From CAMBDS01 sp964355675 (lineage in GTDB: Bacteria; Electryoneota; AABM5-125-24; Hatepunaeales; Hatepunaeaceae), in contig CAYHEC010000033.1 in the NCBI GenBank assembly GCA_964355675.1, forward strand, positions 1-33,932: a stretch of 33,932 nt of DNA, written 5' to 3'. The notes under the pieces are model-generated. The model was given only the letters and a program-made list of their open reading frames with translations, ran no database searches and was not told where the DNA came from. A program made the position numbers and the translations under genes. Below, piece after piece: positions 1 to 6,863 of this stretch; within the stretch, counting starts at the first letter, position 1, and the number at the start of each line of letters is the position of its first letter.

Positions 1-139
1 TAAACGGCCCCTACGCGGCGATTGGTTGGGTGGCGGGGGCTCGTAAACGGCGGGGCTCGTAAACGGCCCCTACGCGGCGATTGGTTGGGTGGCGGGGGCT
101 CGTAAACGGCGGGGGCTCGTAAACGGCCCCTACGCGGAT
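1..139. repeat. REP hairpin cluster upstream of RAYT
   Basis: Tandem copies of a unit with the core CGTAAACGGCCCCTACGCGG, full-length near 1, 59 and 119, with half copies (GTAAACGGCGGGG) between them. On the - strand each full copy reads GTAG followed by a GGGC...GCCC stem, with the loop centred on CGTTTACG. In copies with the form CGCGTA...TACGCG an alternative 6-bp stem is possible. The same unit flanks the transposase gene on its other side and recurs as a 14-copy array at 9346-9845. Confidence 0.8.
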
Positions 140-143
140 CACC

Positions 144-293
144 CACGTGCAGATAAACCACGTGCAGATAAACCACGTGCAAATAAACCACGTGCAAATA
201 AACCACGTGCAGATTACCCACGTGCAGATAACCCACGTGCAAATAAACCACGTGCAGATAAACCACGTGCAAATAAACCACGTGCAGATTACC
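144..293. repeat. Ten-copy 15-bp tandem array with CACGTG palindromes
   Basis: The palindrome CACGTG occurs at 144, 159, 174, 189, 204, 219, 234, 249, 264 and 279, an exact 15-bp period, followed by a degenerate eleventh copy (CACATA) at 294. The unit is CACGTGCARATWAMC; the variable positions alternate between AAATAAAC, AGATAAAC and AGATTACC forms. Because 15 is a multiple of three, the array is open in several frames and would encode pentapeptide repeats (VQINH) in the frame of the downstream transposase. It could be an operator or iteron-like site, or simply a minisatellite. Confidence 0.85.
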
Positions 294-320
294 CACATAA
301 GGTCATTAATCGGACTGTAT

Positions 321-785
321 ATGCTCTATCGCAAAGACATCCGTTTAGCGGGGTTTGATTACGCGCAAGCCGGAGCCTACTACGTTACAATCTGTTGCAA
401 TGATAGAAAAAAGGTTTTTTCGGACTCGATCATGGCAAACCTTGCCTGGAATGTTCTTAAAGATAGATTTCAAAAAAATGGAGGCGAAATTACAACGGCA
501 GTTCTTCTGCACGATCATCTGCATTTAATTATTGAAATTGGTGAACATGGCGTCGATACCTTGGGAGATAGAGTCAGAACCCTCAAAATAGCAATGCGGA
601 CCACCTTGTTTCAAAATGAGTGGAAAGGAACCAGACTGTGGCAACGCGGATTCTATGACCATATCATTCGCAATGAACATGATTGGCTTGAGAAAGCAAA
701 TTATATGAGAAATAATCCGATCCGAGCCGGATTGGTTGATGATATCGAGAATTGGCCTTTTTGGTGGGCGATAGGTATGGATTAA
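321..785 (+). CDS. REP-associated tyrosine transposase (RAYT, Y1/HUH family)
   Basis: Encodes a 154-residue single-strand transposase of the IS200-like Y1 superfamily. The metal-binding HUH motif is visible in HDHLHLII (His66-Leu-His68). The candidate catalytic tyrosine is Tyr112 in the block WQRGFYDHIIRNE, which is typical of RAYTs, followed by the usual YMRNNPIRAGLV segment. RAYTs are domesticated single-copy enzymes that recognise and cleave REP hairpins. The flanking REP clusters at 1-139 and 820-1010 support this call over a mobile IS200. I chose ATG 321 because homology begins at MLYRKD; the frame stays open upstream to 147 through the 15-bp array, so an extension of 58 residues is formally possible but probably not translated. 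The length is normal and the gene looks intact. Confidence 0.9.
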   Translation: MLYRKDIRLAGFDYAQAGAYYVTICCNDRKKVFSDSIMANLAWNVLKDRFQKNGGEITTAVLLHDHLHLIIEIGEHGVDTLGDRVRTLKIAMRTTLFQNEWKGTRLWQRGFYDHIIRNEHDWLEKANYMRNNPIRAGLVDDIENWPFWWAIGMD

Positions 786-817
786 GAAGAGAATTAGTAA
801 ATGGGCGGGGATTCGTA

Positions 818-1020
818 AACGGCGGGGCGCGTAAACGGCCCCTACGCGGGATTGGATGGGGGGCGGGGCTCGTAAACGGCCCCTACGCGGCGATTTTCAA
901 GGGGCTCGTAAACGGCGAGGGCTCGTAAACGGCCCCTACGCGGCGATTTTCAAGGGGGCTCGTAAACGGTGGGGCTCGTAAACGGCCCCTACGCGGCGAT
1001 TTTCAAGCGATTGGTTGGGT
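818..1020. repeat. REP hairpin cluster downstream of RAYT
   Basis: Three full copies of the GTAAACGGCCCCTACGCG unit and several half copies, separated by GCGATTTTCAA or GATTGGATGGG linkers. Together with the cluster at 1-139 it brackets the transposase. Nothing else is visible between 786 and the next gene at 1048. Confidence 0.8.
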
Positions 1021-1047
1021 GAGGAATTGTTCACAGGGAGCTGAAAC

Positions 1048-2616
1048 TTGAAAAAGCTTAGTTCTGTTCATCAATCTCTGATGATCGCATTGTCAGCGAT
1101 TATCTTCGCACGAATGCTCAATGTCCTCCTACGCACGGATTCGGCATCAGGTAGTGTCATAATGGCCAGTTTCGTGACAGTTATTCCTTATTTGATCCTG
1201 CTGGGGCTGAGCTTATTCCTGACCCGATTTCCCATCAGCCTGATCGTAACGGCAGTTGCTATGCACGCTGTAATTGCCTCGGGAGTATGGTTCAAAGGTC
1301 CGCAAACGGCGTTCGGTGACAATGAATTATGGGCGTATATTTTTAGTTTTCCTGTCGGTCTGATCGTCCTTTTGATTGGAATGGCCGTGGAGTTCAAACT
1401 CCGACCCACAAAAGAAAAGGTCAAGTGGTGGGAACCGCCTCAGAAACGGAGATTTACAACCGCAGGCAAGGTGATTTTTTACGTAGCGCTTGTTTTCCTG
1501 GTTCTTGGACCCGGTGGTTTGAATGCGATGTACCTGCTGGCGCAACACGATTCGACAACCCAATTGGTCTATGAAGCTAAACATTTAGGTGACCGGGCGG
1601 CGGTGGAAGGAGCCAGACTGGGAGGTAACCGCTCAGCAGAGCTTAACGCTCTGATCAAGCAGGCACGCCAGAAACGCTTGCAGGAAAATACCCGGCTCGT
1701 TGAACCGGCAATGAAAGACATAGATGATGCTCTTGCTATTGCCCGTGAACTCAGCGACCGCCACACCGAAGCCGGGCTACTCAGCGCTAAAGGGGAGCTG
1801 ATTTTTTTCAGCCGGCTACCGAGCGGGGATCGTAGTGCGGATCTTGCAGTTAAAGCAACGATTTACCTCGATTCGGCACGGAATGTATTCCATAAAATCG
1901 GCGACGTTCCCGGTGAAGCATTGGCACTCAGCAGGATTGCGTACGCCAACGGATCAACTTCACGCCGGGCTTTCAACGACTTGCTCGCTCTGGCACGTGA
2001 ACGAGACGACGACTGGCTGGAAGAATCAACTATCCAGCGCGGGTGGTATTATAACCAGTATATCCAGAAGCTCAGTTCGGCTGAACTTGATTCGATGAAA
2101 GCCGCCGATGACGCGCTTCTAAGGCAGTCGGCAGTTCCGAAGTCGGTGCGGGACACATGCCGCTTCAAAAATGAGGAGCCTCTCGATCTGACCATGCCCG
2201 GTGGGGATGGAATGGAGGAGATAGAGAAACTCGTTAAGAGCGGCGTCGCGTATATGGAAGGGAATTCGGGAGGTTTCGCCACACCGAATGAGATATTCGG
2301 GAAGGCATACGAGATCGCGAGGCGCAAGAAGAATCGCAAGGCAATGGCGGAGATACAAAGCGAGTGGGGAAACGCCAGATCGATGTTTTACACTGAGTCC
2401 GGCGTAGAGAAGCTTGAATGGGCGCGGAAGGTGTTTCACGAGATCGGTGACGTCGAAGGGGAAAAGCTTGCTGAAGAGCGGATAGCATCGGCGGAAAATG
2501 TGCGATACAAAGGGTATCGTCTCCCTGCGCCTCGTCCAAAGACCTGGGACGAGATGAGTCAGGCGGAGAGGGATTCGGTAAGATCAATGGGCGGGGATAG
2601 TACGGGAAGAAGATAA
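1048..2616 (+). CDS. Membrane protein with helical-repeat C-terminal domain
   Basis: A 522-residue protein of unknown function. Residues 1 to about 175 contain four or five hydrophobic segments, the last near FYVALVFLVLGPGGLNAMYLLA. The rest is soluble and rich in Ala, Glu and Arg, with tetratricopeptide-like helical pairs such as DIDDALAIARELSDRHTEAG and, later, KVFHEIGDVEGEKLAEERIA. This suggests a membrane-anchored scaffold. The start is TTG at 1048, preceded by GGGAG. Its first 130 residues resemble the N-terminus of the gene at 2731 (LMIALSAIIFARMLNVLL against LLVALSAIMLAKIIAVLV), so the two look like a duplication, with the TPR-like part only in this copy. No family name can be given. 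Confidence 0.75.
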   Translation: MKKLSSVHQSLMIALSAIIFARMLNVLLRTDSASGSVIMASFVTVIPYLILLGLSLFLTRFPISLIVTAVAMHAVIASGVWFKGPQTAFGDNELWAYIFSFPVGLIVLLIGMAVEFKLRPTKEKVKWWEPPQKRRFTTAGKVIFYVALVFLVLGPGGLNAMYLLAQHDSTTQLVYEAKHLGDRAAVEGARLGGNRSAELNALIKQARQKRLQENTRLVEPAMKDIDDALAIARELSDRHTEAGLLSAKGELIFFSRLPSGDRSADLAVKATIYLDSARNVFHKIGDVPGEALALSRIAYANGSTSRRAFNDLLALARERDDDWLEESTIQRGWYYNQYIQKLSSAELDSMKAADDALLRQSAVPKSVRDTCRFKNEEPLDLTMPGGDGMEEIEKLVKSGVAYMEGNSGGFATPNEIFGKAYEIARRKKNRKAMAEIQSEWGNARSMFYTESGVEKLEWARKVFHEIGDVEGEKLAEERIASAENVRYKGYRLPAPRPKTWDEMSQAERDSVRSMGGDSTGRR

Positions 2617-2626
2617 TGAGTCGGCC

Positions 2627-2672
2627 TTGGCGCTGGCGAAACTTGCCGCCGGGACGGCGGCGTTACGAATTG
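2627..2672. repeat. REP-like palindromes between two membrane-protein genes
   Basis: Contains GCCGCCGGGACGGCGGC (6-bp stem, short loop) followed by GTTACG, preceded by a partial CGCTGG arm. It belongs to the same composite family as 3319-3396 and 3770-3942. It lies between the overlapping ATG at 2616 and the likely real start of the next gene at 2731. Confidence 0.6.
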
Positions 2673-2730
2673 CCGAGATTAATCGGCGAGTGTGAGATTA
2701 CCGGCAAACGACCGGAGACTGGGTTCGTTT

Positions 2731-3297
2731 ATGAAACGATGGCTACTATGGCAGCGCTACCTGTTAGTTGCTTTGTCGGCAATCATGCTGGCGAAGATTA
2801 TCGCGGTGTTAGTAGGCGGTAAAATACTACAGATTGAGATACCGACTCTCTGGCTGGTAGTATTCTATGTTTTGTTACTTGCGGTCTGCTTCTGGGGTCG
2901 CTTGACAGGCACAGTTATCATCGCGGCGATAGTGATGTTTTTCGCGGATACCATCAACTGGTGGGGGCATTCCGGGAGCGCAAAACCAGAGTATCCCATA
3001 CCCGTCGAAGGCGTGACAACCATAACCTATTTCCTGCCACTGCTTGCTATAGTTGTCGGGCTCAACGTCGAAATAATGAATAGATTCAGGAAACGACGGC
3101 AAGCGACTGACGCGAAGGTGAAAGGATGGCTACTAACCCCGCTGTTAGCCGTGGCGCTGGTCGCGTTGCTGTTGACAATTCTCGACCATTTTATTATTGG
3201 GATGGTAGTATTTGGTCTGGGCGTTGTGTTCGAAGTGATTTCTTTTATTCAGCTTCGGTATTTCACGAAAGAGACGAAGATCGATGAGATGAAGTAA
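2731..3297 (+). CDS. Small polytopic membrane protein, paralogue of the 1048 gene
   Basis: A 188-residue protein with about five hydrophobic segments and no recognised domain. It starts with MKRWLLWQRYLLVALSAIML, which aligns with the beginning of the protein encoded at 1048, and both contain a tryptophan-rich middle (INWWGHSG here, SGVWFKGP there). It lacks the long soluble region of its neighbour. An in-frame GTG at 2692 would add 13 residues of repeat-derived sequence, so ATG 2731 is preferred because homology begins there. An ATG at 2616 overlapping the upstream stop is in another frame and appears to have been separated from this gene by a REP insertion. Function unknown. Confidence 0.7.
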   Translation: MKRWLLWQRYLLVALSAIMLAKIIAVLVGGKILQIEIPTLWLVVFYVLLLAVCFWGRLTGTVIIAAIVMFFADTINWWGHSGSAKPEYPIPVEGVTTITYFLPLLAIVVGLNVEIMNRFRKRRQATDAKVKGWLLTPLLAVALVALLLTILDHFIIGMVVFGLGVVFEVISFIQLRYFTKETKIDEMK

Positions 3298-3318
3298 GAA
3301 GTGGGAAACGGAGAAAGA

Positions 3319-3396
3319 CCAGCCTTGATGCTGGCGGAACATGCCGCCGAGACGGCGGCGTTACGAAATTGATAACCAAACGGGCGGGACGCCCTT
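3319..3396. repeat. Composite REP module, copy 1
   Basis: A string of hairpins: CCAGCCTTGATGCTGG, then GCCGCCGAGACGGCGGC followed by GTTACG, then a truncated ACGGGCGGGACGCCC. The linker TTGATAACCAAACGGGCGGG is shared with the second copy at 3770-3942. Confidence 0.7.
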
Positions 3397-3585
3397 CAAC
3401 AGAATTGAAAAGCAAATAGAAGGTTTTACAGCAATGAATGAAGTTGGTATTCCGGTCTAGCCGACCTCCTAACCCTTTGTGCACGGCTAGACTCCTTCAG
3501 ATCTGCGCAAAGGCCTTTCGAAAAGAAAATACTCCTCCTTATTATCGTGCCATCGGGCGCTGCGTGAGCTAAGTAGGGAGGTTGA

Positions 3586-3682
3586 CTGGTGTGCAACAGT
3601 TGGTGAAATCCGTCAAGAATGGTCTGGCCTTGGTCAGTCCATAGATAGAACGACTTCGAGGGTTCGAATCCCTCCACACCAG
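3586..3682 (+). tRNA. tRNA-like element, possibly degenerate
   Basis: The 3' half matches a tRNA: T-arm GAGGG-TTCGAAT-CCCTC (3658-3674) followed by CACACCAG (3675-3682). The latter pairs perfectly over 8 bp with CTGGTGTG at 3586-3593. A weak D-arm with a GG-containing loop can be drawn at about 3596-3613. The anticodon region does not form a clean 5-bp stem with a 7-nt loop, so I cannot assign an amino acid. The segment ACGACTTCGAGGGTTCGAAT resembles the 3' end of class II tRNAs (Tyr/Ser/Leu), and the 97-nt length also suggests class II. CCA is not encoded. It could be a decayed tRNA, a 3' remnant left by integration, or an unusual tRNA. Confidence 0.35.
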
Positions 3683-3702
3683 CAAATGGTCGATGGTCTA
3701 TC

Positions 3703-3942
3703 TGGCCGCCACGTTACGTTGCGCTTGAAACGTGGCGGGAACGGAACAGAAGTAGATAGTAACCAAGAGCCAGCGAGACGCTGGCGGAAGTGGATGGGAA
3801 GCAAGAGCCAGCGAGACGCTGGCGGAACATGCCGCCGAGATGGGGACGTTACGGGATTGAAAGGTCGTCTTGCAAGCAAGTCGGGCCACCCGTCCGGGAA
3901 CGAAACGAATTGATAACCAAACGGGCGGGACGCCCGTTCTAC
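3703..3942. repeat. Composite REP module, copy 2
   Basis: Begins with a 10-bp stem CCGCCACGTT...AACGTGGCGG (3705-3734 region), continues with two copies of CCAGCGAGACGCTGG, a degenerate GCCGCCGAGATGGGG arm, and ends with ACGGGCGGGACGCCCGT followed by TCTAC (GTAG head on the - strand). It ends 14 bp before the actC start. Between 3397 and 3585 I see nothing recognisable. Confidence 0.7.
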
Positions 3943-3955
3943 CAACTGAAGAGTA

Positions 3956-5362
3956 TTGAGTTCAACACAACCAAATAGCACAACAGCCGCAGTCGCCCTC
4001 GATCCACACAGCAGGATAATCGCGCTTGAACCGCCCTTGATCCTCGGCAACCCGAGCTTCCATACGGTGACCGATACTATCAGCGGCATCGTTGAGGCGA
4101 AGACCCCCAAGGCGTGGTATATCGCGATCAGCATCACCGGTGGGATCACACTGATGTTGCTGGGAATGATAACCTACCTGTTCATGTACGGAACCGGAGT
4201 CTGGGGACTCCAGATGCCGGTCGCGTGGGCGTGGGACATAACCAACTTCGTCTTCTGGGTCGGAATTGGTCATGCGGGGACGCTGATCTCGGCAGTCCTT
4301 TTCCTGCTGAGACAGAAGTGGCGGACATCGATTAACCGTTTTGCCGAAGCGATGACTATTTTTGCTGTGATCTGCGCGCTGATGTTTCCGTCGATTCACG
4401 TAGGTAGGCCATGGGCGCTCCATTTCTTCATACCGGTTCCTAATCAGATGGGGATGTGGCCGAATTTCCGCAGTCCACTGTTGTGGGACTTCTTTGCCGT
4501 CGGGACTTATTTCACGGTTTCGCTGTTGTTCTGGTACCTTGGCATGGTTCCCGATCTCGCTTCATTAAGAGACCGGGCTAAGACGCGGATCAAGAAAGTT
4601 GCCTACGGAATTTTTTCGCTGGGCTGGCGCGGTAGCAACCGGCAGTGGAAGCATTACGAACTAACCTATCTGATCCTTGCCGGTATTTCGACGCCGCTGG
4701 TGCTTTCGGTACACTCGATTGTCTCAACAGACTTTGCGACTTCAGTCATTCCGGGTTGGCACACTACGATATTCCCGCCTTATTTTGTGGCTGGAGCGAT
4801 TTTCAGTGGATTTGCGATGGTGATGACGCTGGCGATTCTGGCGCGGATGGTCTATCCAATCAAGAACTTTATCACTATGAACCATCTCGAGAAGATGGCT
4901 AAGATTATCATGCTGACCGGGATGATGGTTGGATATGCTTATGGGATGGAGTTTTTCATTGCCTGGTATTCCGGGAATGAGTACGAGATGAGCACGTTTA
5001 TCAACCGTGCAACCGGCTGGTACGCCTGGGCTTATTGGACGATGGTATCGTGTAATGTGCTCATCCCGCAGTTCCTCTGGTTCAAGAAAATCCGCACCAA
5101 CATTGTCACGTTGTTTATCATCTCGATTCTGGTCAATGTGGGGATGTGGTTCGAGAGATTCGTGATCATTGCGTCGTCACTCTCGCAGGATTTTCTGCCA
5201 TCATCCTGGGGTTATTTTACACCGACATGGGTTGATATTCTGACTTTCGTCGGCTCATTCGGACTGTTTTTAACGCTTTTTCTCCTCTTCCTTCGTTTTT
5301 TGCCGATGATCGCGATGTCGGAAGTGAAGGGTATATTGCCACAGGCTGAGGTGAAGCATTGA
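3956..5362 (+). CDS. actC: Alternative Complex III quinol-binding membrane subunit ActC (NrfD/PsrC-like)
   Basis: A 468-residue, roughly ten-helix integral membrane protein of the NrfD/PsrC family. In Alternative Complex III, ActC and ActF form the membrane core that binds menaquinol and passes electrons to the iron-sulfur and haem subunits. Family hallmarks include WVGIGHAGTLISAVLFL, IHVGRPWALHFF, SVHSIVSTDFA and IPGWHTTIFPPYF. The start is TTG 3956, a short cytoplasmic N-terminus before the first helix. It overlaps actD by the TGATG junction at 5360-5364. Normally actA (multihaem cytochrome c) and actB (iron-sulfur/molybdopterin-like protein) precede actC; here upstream DNA is repeats and unrelated genes, so those subunits must be elsewhere or absent. 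Confidence 0.95.
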   Translation: MSSTQPNSTTAAVALDPHSRIIALEPPLILGNPSFHTVTDTISGIVEAKTPKAWYIAISITGGITLMLLGMITYLFMYGTGVWGLQMPVAWAWDITNFVFWVGIGHAGTLISAVLFLLRQKWRTSINRFAEAMTIFAVICALMFPSIHVGRPWALHFFIPVPNQMGMWPNFRSPLLWDFFAVGTYFTVSLLFWYLGMVPDLASLRDRAKTRIKKVAYGIFSLGWRGSNRQWKHYELTYLILAGISTPLVLSVHSIVSTDFATSVIPGWHTTIFPPYFVAGAIFSGFAMVMTLAILARMVYPIKNFITMNHLEKMAKIIMLTGMMVGYAYGMEFFIAWYSGNEYEMSTFINRATGWYAWAYWTMVSCNVLIPQFLWFKKIRTNIVTLFIISILVNVGMWFERFVIIASSLSQDFLPSSWGYFTPTWVDILTFVGSFGLFLTLFLLFLRFLPMIAMSEVKGILPQAEVKH

Positions 5363-5919
5363 TGGACAAAATGGACAAAATGGACGAGAAGGCTAAAACG
5401 GTCGGTATTGTGGCGCGATTCGAGACACCCAGTCTTTTATTAAGAGCGGCGGGGGAACTCCGCCAAGCCGGTTATCGGAAGTTCGACGCGCACTCTCCGT
5501 TCCCAATCCATGGAATGGACGAGGCGATGGCTGAAAAGCGGTCGCGGGTGAGTTATTTCGCCGCGGCTGGTGCGATTCTTGGCGGGGTAGGCTTACTGAC
5601 GTTGATTTGGTGGGTCCATACCGAAGCCTATCCACTGATCATATCCGGCAAAGCATTTTTTAGTTATCAGGCATTTTTTCCACCGATTTTCGCGATTTGT
5701 GTTCTTAGCGCGGCGTTCGGGGCGCTGATTTCTTTTGCAGGTTTGATAGACTTGCGATTCCATCATCCGCTTTTCGAGAGCGATCTTTTCACGAAGTTTT
5801 CGGACGATGGGTTTATTATAGCCATCGAATCGACCGACCCAAAGTTTCAGGCAGAAGGTACGAGTGAGCTTTTAAAGTCACTTGGGGCGAGCCAAATAGA
5901 ACTGGTGGAGGGGGAATGA
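5362..5919 (+). CDS. actD: Alternative Complex III subunit ActD (DUF3341)
   Basis: A 185-residue protein with two central transmembrane helices (around residues 70-90 and 110-132) flanked by soluble segments, as in DUF3341/ActD. It supports the ActC/ActF membrane part of the complex. Typical blocks are GIVARFETPSLLLRAAGELR and FHHPLFESD. The start ATG overlaps the actC stop (TGATG); a TTG at 5359 would add one residue. The N-terminus contains a small nonapeptide-coding repeat (MDKMDKMDE, unit ATGGACAAA) similar to the ATGGACGAA runs beside REP hairpins at 6694 and 17920, so the first residues may be repeat-derived. The stop overlaps the actE start by ATGA. Confidence 0.93.
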   Translation: MDKMDKMDEKAKTVGIVARFETPSLLLRAAGELRQAGYRKFDAHSPFPIHGMDEAMAEKRSRVSYFAAAGAILGGVGLLTLIWWVHTEAYPLIISGKAFFSYQAFFPPIFAICVLSAAFGALISFAGLIDLRFHHPLFESDLFTKFSDDGFIIAIESTDPKFQAEGTSELLKSLGASQIELVEGE

Positions 5920-6689
5920 AGCGGTCAATCCGGGGAATATTCTGGATTCCTGCCTACGAGTCTGTCCGAGAATGCAGATTGTCTGCAGTAGGGTGTCCTC
6001 ACCCTGCGGCGAAGTCTGTAATTCACTATCACTTGTCGCAGGGTGAGGACACCCTGCGACACCGTTTTTCGCATTCTCGGACTGGCTCCTATGCGGGAAT
6101 GATGATTCTGTCGTTATCGCTGATCGGCTGTTTTCGGGGGCTGCCTTCGGATAAGCCGCCGTTTCATCTCAATCCGAACATGGATTACCAACCGAAGTTC
6201 AAGGCTCAGTCGGCAAATTCCTTCTTTGCAGACGGTGCGGCAATGAGGCCGCCTGTCGCCGGGACGGTCGCCAGAGGCAAACTGAACGAGGATGATCGGT
6301 ACTGGAGGGGCGTCGATCCGGTAACCGGCAAGCCTTGTACAGAGTCTCCGGTTATGGTGACAGAGGCGTCTCTTCGACGCGGGCAGGAACGGTATAATAT
6401 TACCTGCTCGGTCTGTCACGGCAAGGCTGGCGACGGACAAGGAATCATGCTGAAGAAGGGTTATGTTCCGCCTCCGAGTTTTCACAGCGACCTAATTCGA
6501 GGTTATTCCGATGGTCAGATTTTTCATGCCATCTCAGAAGGAATTCGAAATATGCCCTCTTATAAGGGACAAATTACAGTCGAGGATCGCTGGTTGATCG
6601 TTAACTATCTCAGGGTGTTGCAGAGAAGCCAGCGTGCCAGAATAGAGGATGTACCGGTCGAGCAAAGGGCGAAGTTGGCGGGGAAGTAG
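5916..6689 (+). CDS. actE: Alternative Complex III monohaem cytochrome c subunit ActE, lipoprotein
   Basis: Carries one haem c site, CSVCH, in NITCSVCHGKAGDGQG, and a later MPSYKGQI that can supply the methionine ligand, as in ActE. It passes electrons from the ACIII core toward the oxidase. Two starts are possible. ATG 5916 overlaps the actD stop and has a strong Shine-Dalgarno (GGAGGGGG), but it reads through a roughly 155-bp inverted repeat before reaching the signal sequence. ATG 6099 gives a 196-residue lipoprotein with an excellent lipobox (MMILSLSLIGC), the usual size, but with only a weak GCGGGA ahead of it. I annotate the longer frame and expect the mature protein to begin at the lipobox cysteine. 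The in-frame repeat is probably an insertion into the 5' coding region. Confidence 0.9.
   Translation: MKRSIRGIFWIPAYESVRECRLSAVGCPHPAAKSVIHYHLSQGEDTLRHRFSHSRTGSYAGMMILSLSLIGCFRGLPSDKPPFHLNPNMDYQPKFKAQSANSFFADGAAMRPPVAGTVARGKLNEDDRYWRGVDPVTGKPCTESPVMVTEASLRRGQERYNITCSVCHGKAGDGQGIMLKKGYVPPPSFHSDLIRGYSDGQIFHAISEGIRNMPSYKGQITVEDRWLIVNYLRVLQRSQRARIEDVPVEQRAKLAGK
5945..6100. repeat. REPIN/MITE-like inverted repeat inside the 5' end of actE
   Basis: Two nested perfect arms face each other: GTCCGAGAATGC (5964-5975) with GCATTCTCGGAC (6071-6082), and GTGTCCTCACCCTGCG (5993-6008) with CGCAGGGTGAGGACAC (6037-6052). Imperfect pairing extends outward to ATTCCTGCCTACGAG and CTCCTATGCGGGAAT. The inner arms are themselves REP hairpins related to those at 17955-18023. 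The element keeps the reading frame open. Confidence 0.8.
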
Positions 6690-6693
6690 GGGA

Positions 6694-6844
6694 CGAAGTG
6701 GACGGATTGGACGGATGCGGAGATCCGTCCTCCTGAATCCTTCTGAATGGACGAAGTGGACCGAGTGGACGGATGCGGAGATCCGTCCTCCTGAATCTTC
6801 CTGAATGGACGAAGTGAAGGAAGGCGATAAAAATATCGCCTTCC
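6694..6844. repeat. GGAG-type REP pair plus 11-bp hairpin before actF
   Basis: Two copies of GGACGGATGCGGAGATCCGTCC (8-bp perfect stem GGACGGAT/ATCCGTCC) each followed by TCCTGAA, which reads GGAG plus stem on the - strand. They are linked by 9-bp units of the form TGGACGAAG. At 6819-6844 a separate perfect 11-bp stem (GGAAGGCGATA/TATCGCCTTCC, loop AAAA) ends one base before a GTG and 19 bases before the preferred actF ATG. It has no T-run on the + strand, so I do not call it a terminator; it may be an mRNA-processing or translation-modulating hairpin. Confidence 0.75.
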
Positions 6845-6863
6845 CGTGAAAAAAACAGGGAAC

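Noticed and set aside
11..298. Minus-strand frame with ICTWF pentapeptide repeats
   Set aside because: It is the reverse translation of the 15-bp tandem array; low complexity and no ribosome site.
147..320. N-terminal VQINH extension of the transposase as real coding sequence
   Set aside because: RAYT homology starts at 321 and the pentapeptides follow directly from a 15-bp DNA repeat; kept only as a hypothesis in the findings.
2616..2822. ATG-overlapping small frame after the 1048 gene
   Set aside because: Arg/Pro-rich composition from REP sequence and overlap with the better-supported membrane protein at 2731.
3586..3682. Selenocysteine tRNA (8-bp acceptor, about 97 nt)
   Set aside because: No UCA anticodon in a proper loop, no 6-bp D-stem and no leading GG; described only as tRNA-like.
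3426..4149. Two long minus-strand frames over the tRNA-like element and actC start
   Set aside because: They translate REP and tRNA-like sequence (GFEPS... type shadow) and overlap actC antisense; no family match recognised.
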